A stretch of 64,000 nucleotides of DNA from the NCBI RefSeq assembly GCF_014203225.1, contig NZ_JACHIO010000005.1, positions 186,001 to 250,000 of the forward strand. Reading direction: 5' to 3'. The position numbers and the translations under genes were made by a program. Below are positions 9,633 through 18,001 of this stretch, piece after piece. Origin of the DNA: Granulicella mallensis. GTDB taxonomy: Bacteria > Acidobacteriota > Terriglobia > Terriglobales > Acidobacteriaceae. The notes beneath the pieces were generated by a model, which saw nothing but the letters and a program-made list of their open reading frames with translations, was not told the DNA's origin and did not search any database. How positions within the stretch are numbered: the first letter of the stretch is position 1; each line of letters starts with the position of its first letter.

Positions 9633-9737
9633 CGTGCTCCTTTCGAGCGGTTGTTGCCCAATGGAAAAGGCTAGCACGTTGCAGCAGGATGAGGCATCGC
9701 CAGTCGATCGCATGGGCCATCCCCTAAACTGGTAGGC

Positions 9738-10358
9738 ATGAAACTCAAGCTACCTGATGGCCCTTTCAAGGCGTACCTGTTCGACTGCGACGGCACCATC
9801 GCCGACTCCATGCCGCTGCACTTCATTGCCTGGAACCGGGCGCTCTCGGAGTGGGGTGGTGTGTTCAGCGAAGACCTCTTCTACGCCTGGGGCGGCATGC
9901 CGATGGCCGAGATCATCACCACTCTGAATGAGCAGCAGGGGTTGACTATGCCGATTCCTGCCGTCATGAAGCGCACAGAGGAGATCTACTTCGAGATTCT
10001 TCCCGACCTGACGGCTGTCCCGGAGGTGCTGGAGCATGTTGAAGCCAGCTACGGGAAGATTCCGTTCGCTGTTGTCTCCGGAGGCACGCGGGAGGCAGTG
10101 ACGGCGTCTCTGACGACGCTGAAGATCCTGGACAAGTTCGAGACCTTGGTCTGTGCCGGGGACTACCAGCGCGGCAAGCCCGATCCTGAACCCTTCCTGA
10201 TCGCTGCAAAGAGGCTGGGCGTTGCACCCGAAGACTGCCTCGTATTTGAGGATGCGGACCTGGGAATTCAGGCGGCAGTGGCGGCCGGAATGGCCACGGT
10301 AAAGATTCCTCACCCGCGGGAACGGCTCGTAAAGGTAGAAATTACGGCAAATTCGTGA
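9738..10358 (+). CDS. HAD family sugar-phosphatase/phosphoglucomutase-like protein
   Basis: A 206-aa HAD subfamily IA enzyme. Motif I is FDCDGTIAD (D16 nucleophile, D18). Motif II is VVSGGT, and motif IV appears as LVFEDADLGIQAAVAAGM near residues 165-180. The cap region (HFIAWNRALSEWGG) is typical of the beta-phosphoglucomutase/sugar phosphatase group such as YqaB, with a phosphorylated sugar as the likely substrate. Which sugar cannot be told. It is divergent from the zinc-ribbon gene, with about 105 nt between starts, and reads towards the DHA2 exporter after a 37-nt gap, so the two may be cotranscribed. Confidence 0.8.
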   Translation: MKLKLPDGPFKAYLFDCDGTIADSMPLHFIAWNRALSEWGGVFSEDLFYAWGGMPMAEIITTLNEQQGLTMPIPAVMKRTEEIYFEILPDLTAVPEVLEHVEASYGKIPFAVVSGGTREAVTASLTTLKILDKFETLVCAGDYQRGKPDPEPFLIAAKRLGVAPEDCLVFEDADLGIQAAVAAGMATVKIPHPRERLVKVEITANS

Positions 10359-10395
10359 ATCGCTGGCCGTTTCGTGGAATCTGAAGTAACAACTC

Positions 10396-12057
10396 ATGGC
10401 AGCCGCAACCGCAATCGAACTTCCAGCAGGTCAAACCTCCTCCGCTCCGGCAGTGCCGTGGCGGCCGAGAATCAATCCGTGGATCGTCGCGATGACCGTA
10501 ACGCTCGCGACGTTTATGGAGGTGCTCGACAGCTCGATCGCCAACGTTGCGCTGCCGCACATTGCGGGTGGTCTGGGGGCCACGCAGGATGAAGCCACCT
10601 GGGTCCTGACGGCCTATCTTGTTGCAAACGCTGTGATCTTGCCGGCGGGCGCGTACATGACGACCTTCATCGGCCGCAAGAAGTTCTATATGATCTGCGT
10701 CGCGCTGTTCGGTATCTCGTCCGCCATGTGCGGGCTGGCTCCGACGCTGCCATTGCTGGTCTTTTTCCGTGTTCTCCAAGGCATTGGCGGCGGCGGCCTC
10801 GCACCCAGCGAACAGGCGATTCTTGCCGATACCTTTCCGCCGGAAAAACGAGGGCAGGCCTTTGCGATGTACGGTTTGGCGGTCGTCGTCGCCCCGGCCA
10901 TCGGGCCGACGCTCGGCGGCTACATCACCGATAACTTCGACTGGCGCTGGATCTTCTATCTCAATATTCCGATCTGTCTGCTGTCGCTCTACCTGACCTC
11001 GCGCATCGTCGAAGACCCACCCTGGGTCGAGAAGCAGGTCAAGGAGTCGCAAAAGGGCGGGATCAGACTCGATCTCCTGGGCTTCGGCTTGCTGGGTCTT
11101 ACCTTTGGATCGTTGGAGTTCGTCCTCGACAAGGGGCAGGAAGACGACTGGTTCTCTTCACACCTCATCATGTTTTTCTGCGTGACGATGGTGATCGCGT
11201 TCATCGTGATGATCTGGTGGGAGCTCAAACAACTGCGTGACGGTCATCGACCGATCCTGAATCTCACGCTCTTCACGCGGCGGCAGTTTGCCGTCAGCTT
11301 TGTACTGATGTTCGTACTCGGCTTCTCTCTCTATGGCACGACGATTCTGATCCCCCAGTTCGTGCAGACGCTGATGGGATATACAGCGGAACTTGCAGGA
11401 AAAGTACTGTCTCCTGCCGGCTTCATGATGATGGCGATGATGCCCGTGGTGGGTTATCTGTCGGGCAAGATCGATCCGCGCAAGCTGATTGCGTATGGCT
11501 TTCTCATGCTGACGCTATCGCTGCTCTACATGACGAACCTGAACCTGCAGTTGAGCTACGGCCAGCTCGTCATCATGCGTATGTTCCAGGCGTCGGGTCT
11601 TGCGTTCCTGTTCATCCCGATCAATACCATCGCATACATCGGAGTGAAACAGAGCGAGAGCAACGATGTCTCGGGCCTGACGAATCTTGCGCGCAATATC
11701 GGTGGCTCGTGCGGCACGGCGTTTATGGCGACCATGCTGACGCGCCGTACCGCTACGCACGAGAGCATGATGGTGCGAAATCTTACGACGGCCAATCAGG
11801 GATTCAATTCGCAGGTAAAGTCGATGGCTGGATCGTTCAAGATAGGCAACGGCACAGGCCCGGTGGGTGGTGGGCCTTCGCTCGGAGCGATGCACCAGGC
11901 GCAGGCCTACATCTACAACCAGCTTCACCGGCAGTCGGCGAACCTTGCCTACGTGGACATCATTCGTGACCTCGCGATCTTTTGCGCTTGCATGCTTCCG
12001 CTGCTGTTCCTGATTCCTCGGCCACCAAAGCATGCGTCGTCGAGTGCGGGACATTAG
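10396..12057 (+). CDS. DHA2 family (EmrB/QacA-type) MFS exporter
   Basis: A 553-aa integral membrane protein with about 14 hydrophobic segments, the architecture of drug:H+ antiporter family 2. The signature TFMEVLDSSIANVALPHIAG lies in helix 1 near residues 35-55, and helix 5 carries the antiporter motif C area (GLAVVVAPAIGPTLGGYI). The likely role is proton-driven export of toxic organic compounds across the inner membrane. No HlyD/EmrA adaptor or outer-membrane channel is adjacent, so it may work alone or with partners elsewhere. A paralogue of nearly the same length lies at 39554-41221. The C-terminus ends with a short polar tail (PRPPKHASSSAGH). Confidence 0.9.
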   Translation: MAAATAIELPAGQTSSAPAVPWRPRINPWIVAMTVTLATFMEVLDSSIANVALPHIAGGLGATQDEATWVLTAYLVANAVILPAGAYMTTFIGRKKFYMICVALFGISSAMCGLAPTLPLLVFFRVLQGIGGGGLAPSEQAILADTFPPEKRGQAFAMYGLAVVVAPAIGPTLGGYITDNFDWRWIFYLNIPICLLSLYLTSRIVEDPPWVEKQVKESQKGGIRLDLLGFGLLGLTFGSLEFVLDKGQEDDWFSSHLIMFFCVTMVIAFIVMIWWELKQLRDGHRPILNLTLFTRRQFAVSFVLMFVLGFSLYGTTILIPQFVQTLMGYTAELAGKVLSPAGFMMMAMMPVVGYLSGKIDPRKLIAYGFLMLTLSLLYMTNLNLQLSYGQLVIMRMFQASGLAFLFIPINTIAYIGVKQSESNDVSGLTNLARNIGGSCGTAFMATMLTRRTATHESMMVRNLTTANQGFNSQVKSMAGSFKIGNGTGPVGGGPSLGAMHQAQAYIYNQLHRQSANLAYVDIIRDLAIFCACMLPLLFLIPRPPKHASSSAGH

Positions 12058-12114
12058 AGCGTGAGCCGGTAATTCTTCAAAGAGTCAATTTTCCAAAGAA
12101 AAGAATGGTGTTGT

Positions 12115-12367
12115 TCGGAATAGCGCGAAGCGCGTTCCCTGATGCTTTAGCGTCAGGGAGTCGGAGGGAGCCGTAGCCTTTAGGCTACGGAATCAAGGGC
12201 AGGCAAGAATTGGGCTTTAGCCCCGGGCCTTTCGTTTGCCGCGGAAAGAAGGCCCGGGCCTAAAGGCCACATCTTTGCTAGGCCTCTATTTCCGTAGCCT
12301 AAAGGCTACGGCTCCCTCCCCCCGCGACGCTTTAGCGTCGCGGTTTGCGGTTTGCGCTATTCCAAAC
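12115..12367. repeat. Large nested inverted repeat after the DHA2 gene
   Basis: Outer arms TTCGGAATAGCGC (12115-12127) and GCGCTATTCC (12353-12362) enclose a second pair: GGAGGGAGCC followed by the 20-bp palindrome at 12171-12190, answered by the palindrome at 12292-12311 and GGCTCCCTCC. An inner pair (GGGCTTTAGCCC and GGCCCGGGCC regions) surrounds the centre. Smaller hairpins, for example CGCGACGCTTTAGCGTCGCG, are built into the arms. No gene is seen in 12058-12402 apart from this element, which sits between convergent genes and could also stop transcription. Confidence 0.8.
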
Positions 12368-12402
12368 GGGCCCAATCTTCAATGAATGAAGGATTCGGAA
12401 CA

Positions 12403-13167
12403 CTAGAGCCACGTAGCATCTCGGGAAGCGTTTTTCTTTACGAGAAGATCGTTCAAGAACAAAGCATTCGCTGTGGCATGGCCGAGGGCTGTGTTGTCGA
12501 AGATGATCCAGGTCTCGACCTTGCTCGTGCGCAGATCGCTCGCAAGCTGCTGAAGAAACTCCTCACCATAATCGGAGTAATACGTGCGCGGTGCACCGTG
12601 CAGCCGATAGTAGCGAAGGCCCTGCCAGCCGCCTGGTTTCGCGGCAAGCGTGGAGCCCTTGGGTGGATCGGCGGCAACGCGCGCAATCTCGAAGTCGCGG
12701 AGCAGTCGATCGACGGCAGGAGCGAACCAGCTTGCATGACGTGGTTCGAAGACGGTCGCGCCGGTATGCAGTTCGCGGAGCGTGGTGAAGAACTCGTGTG
12801 CGATCCCTTCATCGAAGGCCAGCTTGGGGGGAAGCTGCACGAGGAGCGGACCCAGCTTGTCGCCAAGGCCGCGAACCTGATCCAGAAACTCCTGCAACAG
12901 AGCGCCGGTATTGATGAGCTTTGCAGTATGCGTGATGGTCTTGGGAATCTTGACAGCGAAGCGAAAGTCGTCCGGTGTGGTCGCGGCCCAGCGCTCCCAT
13001 GTCTTGAGCCGGTGGGGCCGGTGGAAGCTGGAGTTGATCTCGACGCAGTTCAGGCGCTGGGCGTAGCGGATGAGGTGGGAGCCTTCTTCCGGAAACAGGG
13101 ACGCATGTTGTTTGGGGAGCGTCCAGGCAGCGGTGCCGATGCGAATTGGCGAGGAGGATTCAGTCAT
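12403..13167 (-). CDS. DUF72 (YecE-like) family protein
   Basis: A 254-aa protein with the DUF72 N-terminus (IRIGTAAWTLPKQHASLFPEEG), NCVEINSSFHRP near residues 40-52, and FRFAVKIPKTITH near 70. The family adopts a TIM-barrel-like fold and is widespread, but its reaction is unknown. The length is standard. ATG at 13167 is the only sensible start. The gene converges on the DHA2 exporter across the large inverted repeat and is divergent from the HigA-like gene at 13256, with an 88-nt intergenic region that must carry both promoters. Confidence 0.85.
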   Translation of the reverse strand: MTESSSPIRIGTAAWTLPKQHASLFPEEGSHLIRYAQRLNCVEINSSFHRPHRLKTWERWAATTPDDFRFAVKIPKTITHTAKLINTGALLQEFLDQVRGLGDKLGPLLVQLPPKLAFDEGIAHEFFTTLRELHTGATVFEPRHASWFAPAVDRLLRDFEIARVAADPPKGSTLAAKPGGWQGLRYYRLHGAPRTYYSDYGEEFLQQLASDLRTSKVETWIIFDNTALGHATANALFLNDLLVKKNASRDATWL

Positions 13168-13255
13168 TGAGAGAGGCGTTTAAGCTGATACTTGAGATGT
13201 AATCTATTCGGCACGTTCTTACACATGCAGCCTACGATAAGGGAGGATGGAAATC

Positions 13256-13657
13256 ATGAGTGCACTCGCAGTTAGTCCGGCCTATACAGCGCTGCTCGTC
13301 AAGTTTCCTCCACGCGTTATCAAATCGGAGGAACAGAACGAAAGCTACATCGAAGCATTGCATAGCCTCGAACAGCGGTACGGTAGTTGGAGTCCGGAAG
13401 AAACAGAACTCGCAGACTTGTTCACACTTCTGATTGAAGATTTTGAAGAGAAGCACTACACGCTGCCCAAGTGTTCTCCCTTGGAAATGATCGAGTTTTT
13501 CATGGATCAGAACGGATTGAAGCAAAAGGATCTGGTCGACGTGTTTGGCACACCAAGTATCGTTTCCGAGGTAATGAGCGGCAAGCGTGAGTTGAACAAA
13601 GAGCAGATTCGTTGGCTTAGTGAAAGATTTCACGTCTCACCGGAGCTGTTTTTCTAA
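13256..13657 (+). CDS. HigA-like antitoxin / XRE-type regulator without toxin
   Basis: A 133-aa protein. The C-terminal half carries a helix-turn-helix (MIEFFMDQNGLKQKDLVDVF then SIVSEVMSGKRELNKEQIRWL), as in the HigA/MqsA-like antitoxins of the COG5499 type, which repress their own operon and neutralise an mRNA-cutting toxin. The N-terminal half is acidic and helical. The start is ATG at 13256, because GGGAGG (13241-13246) lies 9 nt upstream; an in-frame ATG at 13247 touches that site. No toxin gene of RelE/HigB type lies on either side, so it is an orphan antitoxin or simply a regulator. Confidence 0.78.
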   Translation: MSALAVSPAYTALLVKFPPRVIKSEEQNESYIEALHSLEQRYGSWSPEETELADLFTLLIEDFEEKHYTLPKCSPLEMIEFFMDQNGLKQKDLVDVFGTPSIVSEVMSGKRELNKEQIRWLSERFHVSPELFF

Positions 13658-13696
13658 GAGTGATAGCGACGTTAGCCTCTGTGAACAAACAGAAGA

Positions 13697-13730
13697 AAAG
13701 GACGGCGCATCAGCGCCGTCCTTTGTTGTT
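13697..13730. terminator. Bidirectional rho-independent terminator
   Basis: A perfect 12-bp stem, AAAGGACGGCGC with GCGCCGTCCTTT, and a 4-nt loop, followed by TTTGTTGTTTG on the plus strand and preceded by A-rich sequence that gives a U tract on the minus strand. It lies between the convergent HigA-like and aldo/keto reductase genes. Confidence 0.88.
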
Positions 13731-13739
13731 TGTGTGTAG

Positions 13740-14786
13740 TTACTTCCCAAACGTCTGCGGCGTCGGGAACGGATTGCGCTCGTCGAACTGCACCTGGTGC
13801 CAGTAGGGATACGCCGGGTTGACTGCGCTCGCGGCATCGAGCTTGGCCACCTGTTCGGGAGTCAGCTTCCAGCCTGTGCTGTCGAGGTTCGCGCGAAGCT
13901 GCTTCTCGTCACGCGCGCCAATGACCAGCGTCGAAACCGTGGGGCGGCGCAGCAGCCAGTTCAGCGCGATCTGCGGAACCGTCTTGCCGGTCTCCCTGGC
14001 GACTTCGTCGAGAGCGTCGACGACCTTGTAGAGGTACTCGTCGGACATTACCGGACCGCCGTCCGCGGCCTTGTGCAGGCGCGAGGTCTCAGGCAGCGGC
14101 TGTCCACGGCGAATCTTGCCGGTGAGCCGTCCCCAGCCGAGCGGCGACCACACCAGAGCGCCTACGCCCTGGTCCACGGCGAGCGGCATCAGCTCCCACT
14201 CATAGTCGCGGCCGATCAGCGAGTAGTAGACCTGGTGGCCTACATACTTCGCCCAGCCATAGCGCTCGCTGACCGAGAGCGACTTCATCAGGTGCCAGCC
14301 CGAGAAGTTCGAGCAGGCGATGTAGCGAACCTTGCCCTCGCGCACCATCGTGTCGAGCGTATTCAGCGTTTCCTCGACTGGCGTGGTCGCATCGAATGCG
14401 TGCAGGTGGTAGACGTCGATGTAGTCGGTGTTGAGCCGCTTCAGGGAGCCCTCGAGCGCCTGCGTCAGGTGGTAGCGCGAGCTGCCCACATCGTTTGGCC
14501 CCTTGCCGAAGCGGAAGGTCGCCTTGGTCGAGATCAGCACGTCTTCGCGCTTGAGGTGCGCGATCGCTTTACCGAGCATCGCTTCGCTGGCACCGGTGGA
14601 ATATACGTCGGCGGTATCGAAGAAGTTGACGCCGGCTTCCATGCAGATGTCGATCAGTTTGCGGGCGTCATCCTGCGAGGTATCGCCCCAGGCTTTGAAA
14701 AATTCGTTGCCGGCGCCGAACGTGCCGGTGCCGAAGCAGAGCTCGGGGACTTTGAGGCCGGAGCGGCCAAGAGAGCGGTATTCCAT
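13740..14786 (-). CDS. Aldo/keto reductase
   Basis: A 348-aa NADPH-dependent oxidoreductase of the aldo/keto reductase superfamily (the branch of YghZ, YajO and similar). The N-terminus MEYRSLGRSGLKVPELCFGTG is diagnostic. The catalytic tetrad can be placed: Asp and Tyr in FFDTADVYSTGASE near residues 55-68, Lys in DVLISTKATF near 88, and His in DVYHLHAFD near 130. The C-terminus has the cofactor-binding VIGARDEKQLRAN. ATG at 14786 is preceded by GGAG, and upstream in-frame sequence is not family-like. The physiological substrate (an aldehyde or sugar) is unknown. Confidence 0.9.
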   Translation of the reverse strand: MEYRSLGRSGLKVPELCFGTGTFGAGNEFFKAWGDTSQDDARKLIDICMEAGVNFFDTADVYSTGASEAMLGKAIAHLKREDVLISTKATFRFGKGPNDVGSSRYHLTQALEGSLKRLNTDYIDVYHLHAFDATTPVEETLNTLDTMVREGKVRYIACSNFSGWHLMKSLSVSERYGWAKYVGHQVYYSLIGRDYEWELMPLAVDQGVGALVWSPLGWGRLTGKIRRGQPLPETSRLHKAADGGPVMSDEYLYKVVDALDEVARETGKTVPQIALNWLLRRPTVSTLVIGARDEKQLRANLDSTGWKLTPEQVAKLDAASAVNPAYPYWHQVQFDERNPFPTPQTFGK

Positions 14787-14887
14787 TTGAACTCCAGTGT
14801 GGTGGATAGTTTGAGGCCGGAGGGCATGCGCCGGAAGAGCATGGCCTTCGCCATGCCGAAACAGGATACCCCAACGTTTTCGTATGT

Positions 14888-14913
14888 GTTTGCGACGCTT
14901 ATTCGTCGCAAAC
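14888..14913. repeat. Short inverted repeat, possible transcription stop
   Basis: GTTTGCGACG and CGTCGCAAAC form a perfect 10-bp stem with a 6-nt loop, downstream of the GH75-like gene on the minus strand. No strong U tract follows, so the terminator role is only possible. Confidence 0.5.
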
Positions 14914-14979
14914 GATCGGCCGACAGGGCCGAAGCCGTGTTCCTCCGAAGATCGAACTGCCCCTGAGGAGGATGCAGCG

Positions 14980-15720
14980 CTAACGATTCTTTGGATGCGA
15001 GTTGGAGGCTGAGGGACTCTCGGGGAAGTCACAGCTCAGGCCGAGCTTCCGGGCCGCATCCTCCAGCGCAGCCTGGGTGTGAAAGAACCGATGCTGTGGA
15101 TTGGAGTGTGGAAAAAAGCGAATGACGATCTCTCTGCGCTCCACGGCATCCTGCTTGCCATCGTGAAAGGGATAGCCCAGGGCCTGTAAAAGATGCAGCG
15201 AACCCTCGTTGCCGCTGGGATTGCCGTCATCTCCGACGATGCCGTAGACGCTGTGTCCGGTGCGCTGCGAGTGCACTGCAACAAAGTCGCCGAGCCGGGC
15301 ACCCTTGCGCGTAGCTTCCCGTCCCAGCACAACATAGTTGATTCGCGTCGCGTCGACGTAGCGGCGAAGATCGCGCGCATTGGTGAGCGCGGGATCGGTA
15401 TAGGCGGTCTGTGAGATGTAGTAGCCCGGGGCGGGATCTTGGGGGCCCTGCACCACGGGGATGTTCGGATGGTCGTCATCGGTAAGGTAGCCGACGATCT
15501 CCGCTCCGGGTATGCCGCGAAGGTGCGCATTGCGAAGGTAATCGAGCGTCGGCTTGCTGGGTGGGCCATAGGCCGTCGGAGCGCCGTCCACGTCGACATC
15601 CATGCGATGGGTGAGGATCTCGAAGGAGGGAGCAGGAGCCTGCGCTCGCAGACCCAGCGTAACCGCGTCAACGGTAAACAGAACGAAGGCAAGCACGCGC
15701 CAGGGATTCGACAGGGACAT
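14980..15720 (-). CDS. Secreted GH75 chitosanase-like protein
   Basis: A 246-aa protein with an N-terminal signal peptide (MSLSNPWRVLAFVLFTVDAV..., cleavage expected near ALRAQA). The mature part has MDVDVDGAPTAYGP, YYISQTAYTD, RYVDATRINYVVLG, LGDFVAVHSQRTG and VGDDGNPSGNEGSLHL. From memory, this order fits glycoside hydrolase family 75, whose catalytic Asp and Glu would correspond to the D and E of the last motif. Known members cut chitosan with inversion. No alignment was run, so the substrate is tentative. The start at 15720 gives a clean signal peptide; an in-frame ATG at 15768 adds 16 residues. Confidence 0.6.
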   Translation of the reverse strand: MSLSNPWRVLAFVLFTVDAVTLGLRAQAPAPSFEILTHRMDVDVDGAPTAYGPPSKPTLDYLRNAHLRGIPGAEIVGYLTDDDHPNIPVVQGPQDPAPGYYISQTAYTDPALTNARDLRRYVDATRINYVVLGREATRKGARLGDFVAVHSQRTGHSVYGIVGDDGNPSGNEGSLHLLQALGYPFHDGKQDAVERREIVIRFFPHSNPQHRFFHTQAALEDAARKLGLSCDFPESPSASNSHPKNR

Positions 15721-15801
15721 AGGGCAGGAAACAGGGAACTCAAGAGCTAACAGAAAACGGTTGTGCATGCATAGGTTAAACGTTCGACCCTACTCAAATT
15801 A

Positions 15802-15832
15802 GACGGGGCACGGCGAAAAGCCGTGCCCCGTC
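15802..15832 (-). terminator. Strong hairpin downstream of the propeller lipoprotein gene
   Basis: GACGGGGCACGGC (15802-15814) pairs perfectly with 15820-15832 across a 5-nt loop. It is 24 nt past the stop of the minus-strand gene at 15856. The U tract is weak (CTAATTTG), so efficiency is uncertain. Confidence 0.65.
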
Positions 15833-15855
15833 GGTGCTGTTTTCTGTCTTCTGCC

Positions 15856-17859
15856 TTACGGTGCTGTTGGCGTCGGCCGGATTGGCGTAGCCGTGGGGAC
15901 GGCGAGGCCGAAGAACATGACCAGGCTGTTCGAATTGGAACTCGAAACCCACACATTGCCGCTGCGATCGGGAACCGTAGCGCTCGGCGCCTGCAAGTTG
16001 ATATCCAACCCGAAGCCGCCGGGGACGGTGCAGGTTGTATTTCCGTCTTGCGTGGTCGTGCATCCGCTGGTGTTCGGCGAAATGCTTGTCAGGGTCGTGC
16101 TTGCGATGCCCGAGAGCGTTCCCTGCCTATTGGGCGTAATCGAGCGAAGGTTGGCAATCCAGAGGTTTTCGCCCGCGTCGATCGACAGGCTGCTGAGAAG
16201 CGCAGGGTTTTGAAGGCCGCCGACCTGGAGCTGGTTGACGACTACCGTGCCCGCTGGATTGATCTCGCTGACCGAGTTGTTTCCTCCGTCTGCGATCCAG
16301 GCATTTCCCAGGCCGTCAGTAGCCAGACTGCTCGGGGTGAAGCAGCACACCGGCCGCATGGCAGTGCCGTCTGCTGCGACGTGCGTAACCGTACTGTCGC
16401 CGGCCCCATTCGGAGGCCCGCCAGTAGCGCTGCAGCCCGAGACGCACGCATTGGCAATCCAGAGGCCGCCTGATGCATCGGCGGCAATCGCTACAGGGAA
16501 GTTGACATTGTTGACGGCCAGGGGCGCAAAGGCACCCGTGGTGGGATTGAAGACCGATTCATGGTTCGTATTCTGGTTGAGGACGAAGATCTGGTCACTG
16601 GCATTGGTTGAGAGGGAGACCGGGAAGTACGTCCCGGTAGTGGAATTGGGGTCCAGGAAGTAGGGCACGCCGCTGGCGCTGTTGACGATAGGAGTGCCCG
16701 GCGTCGACGAACTCGCACCGGAAAATCCAGTGAGGCTTCCATTGAGCGCGCCCTTGGTCTCCTCATTCGTGACCCAGACATTGTCGCTGGAGTCGATGGT
16801 CAGGCCCAGAACCTCATCCAGGAGGCCAAAACCGTACCCTGTAGAGGGGCTGAGCGGAGTGCCTTGCGGGGAGAACTCACTGATGCTGGACGTGTTGGGC
16901 TGGCCGGTAGAGTCGTTGTGATTGCCCGCCCACACGAAGCCGTTGCTGTCGATATCGATAGGGTCAGGATTGCTCAATCCGCCGCCAGTGATCGTCATCG
17001 TCATCGTCCAATCGTTCGGCGCCTTGGGCAGCGACGGGAAGGGCGGCTGGGACGAGGCTGCCGTAAAGACTGCCGCGACATTCTGAGCAGGATGCTTGAC
17101 GATGTTCAGCGCGGCCCCGAGGGTGTCGGTCGGTGCGACCCCACCGCTTGGCGTTGCGGCGGTGAACAGGGGACTGCAGGAGGAGCCGCCATCCGAGTTG
17201 ACGCAGGAGGCGATGGCATTGGCCAGGGTGTACAGCTTGCTGGTTTCGATGGTCAGGTTTGCAGGAAGCGTTGTAGGGGGCAGGCCTGTGCTGGAATCGG
17301 CGAGCAGTTGTGCGTCCAGAAAGGCATTCTGGATGCCCTTGGTGTTCGTCGAGCTCGAGCCGACGTTGGTGTAAGACGTCGTGAACGGTGCCAGCGCCCA
17401 GGCCGCGGCTGCAGTCGTTACCTCGTTGATATTAACGAAGGAGAAGCTGCTGAGGTTGCTGCAGTCTCCAAGTGCGGCCATCAGGACGAGCGCATTGTTG
17501 TTGCCCGTGCCGAGCCCAGGATTGCCGTTGACCGCCACGATATAGGTCTGATCCGTGCCGGAGGGGCAACTGTAGTTGGTGCCGATATTGAAGGTGCCGC
17601 CCTCGCCGGTAGTGACCGCACCCTGGAGGATCGAGGTCGCGGCAGAGCCGTTACCGCCGGTACCCGCGACGTAGAGGAAGATAGAGGCGCCTGTGACAGG
17701 CTGCTGGCCACCGAAAACATGGCCCTGGATGCCGAGAGTTCCTGTGCTGGAGGTATCGAGAGCCCCGGTTCCGCAGCCGGTCAACACAGAGGCCAGACAG
17801 ACGGAAGCGGAGAAAGCCAGGGCAAATCTGGACAGAGAGAGCGTACGAAAAGAGGCCAT
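15856..17859 (-). CDS. Lipoprotein with NHL/SMP-type beta-propeller repeats
   Basis: A 667-aa protein. The signal sequence ends in a lipobox, SVLTGC, near residue 29, so the mature protein should be lipid-anchored. An N-terminal carboxypeptidase-regulatory-like module (GIQGHVFGGQQPVTGASIFLYVAG) is followed by a helical part and then, from about residue 275, repeats such as PDPIDIDSNGFVWAGNHND, GLTIDSSDNVWVTNEE, AIAADASGGLWIANACV, SLATDGLGNAWIADGG and SLSIDAGENLWIANL. These are NHL/SMP-30-like propeller blades. No catalytic residue is evident. Such proteins are common in Acidobacteria, with adhesive or sensory roles proposed but unproven. ATG at 17859 is preferred over an upstream in-frame TTG. 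Confidence 0.85.
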   Translation of the reverse strand: MASFRTLSLSRFALAFSASVCLASVLTGCGTGALDTSSTGTLGIQGHVFGGQQPVTGASIFLYVAGTGGNGSAATSILQGAVTTGEGGTFNIGTNYSCPSGTDQTYIVAVNGNPGLGTGNNNALVLMAALGDCSNLSSFSFVNINEVTTAAAAWALAPFTTSYTNVGSSSTNTKGIQNAFLDAQLLADSSTGLPPTTLPANLTIETSKLYTLANAIASCVNSDGGSSCSPLFTAATPSGGVAPTDTLGAALNIVKHPAQNVAAVFTAASSQPPFPSLPKAPNDWTMTMTITGGGLSNPDPIDIDSNGFVWAGNHNDSTGQPNTSSISEFSPQGTPLSPSTGYGFGLLDEVLGLTIDSSDNVWVTNEETKGALNGSLTGFSGASSSTPGTPIVNSASGVPYFLDPNSTTGTYFPVSLSTNASDQIFVLNQNTNHESVFNPTTGAFAPLAVNNVNFPVAIAADASGGLWIANACVSGCSATGGPPNGAGDSTVTHVAADGTAMRPVCCFTPSSLATDGLGNAWIADGGNNSVSEINPAGTVVVNQLQVGGLQNPALLSSLSIDAGENLWIANLRSITPNRQGTLSGIASTTLTSISPNTSGCTTTQDGNTTCTVPGGFGLDINLQAPSATVPDRSGNVWVSSSNSNSLVMFFGLAVPTATPIRPTPTAP

Positions 17860-18001
17860 GATGGGCAAAGTTTACGCTATTCCCACAACAGTAGCCATGA
17901 ATTTCCGCTAACCGGGCCGGCGGAAACCCCGCGCGGAGCAAGGGTGAAATGCTCTATGGGCGATTCGTTTTGTCTGTCCAGGTATAGCGATGTGAAATTC
18001 T

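Noticed and set aside
8958..9674. Long plus-strand frame opposite the zinc-ribbon gene
   Set aside because: The minus-strand frame has a cysteine ribbon, heptad pattern and SD; the plus-strand frame is its antisense shadow with low-complexity sequence.
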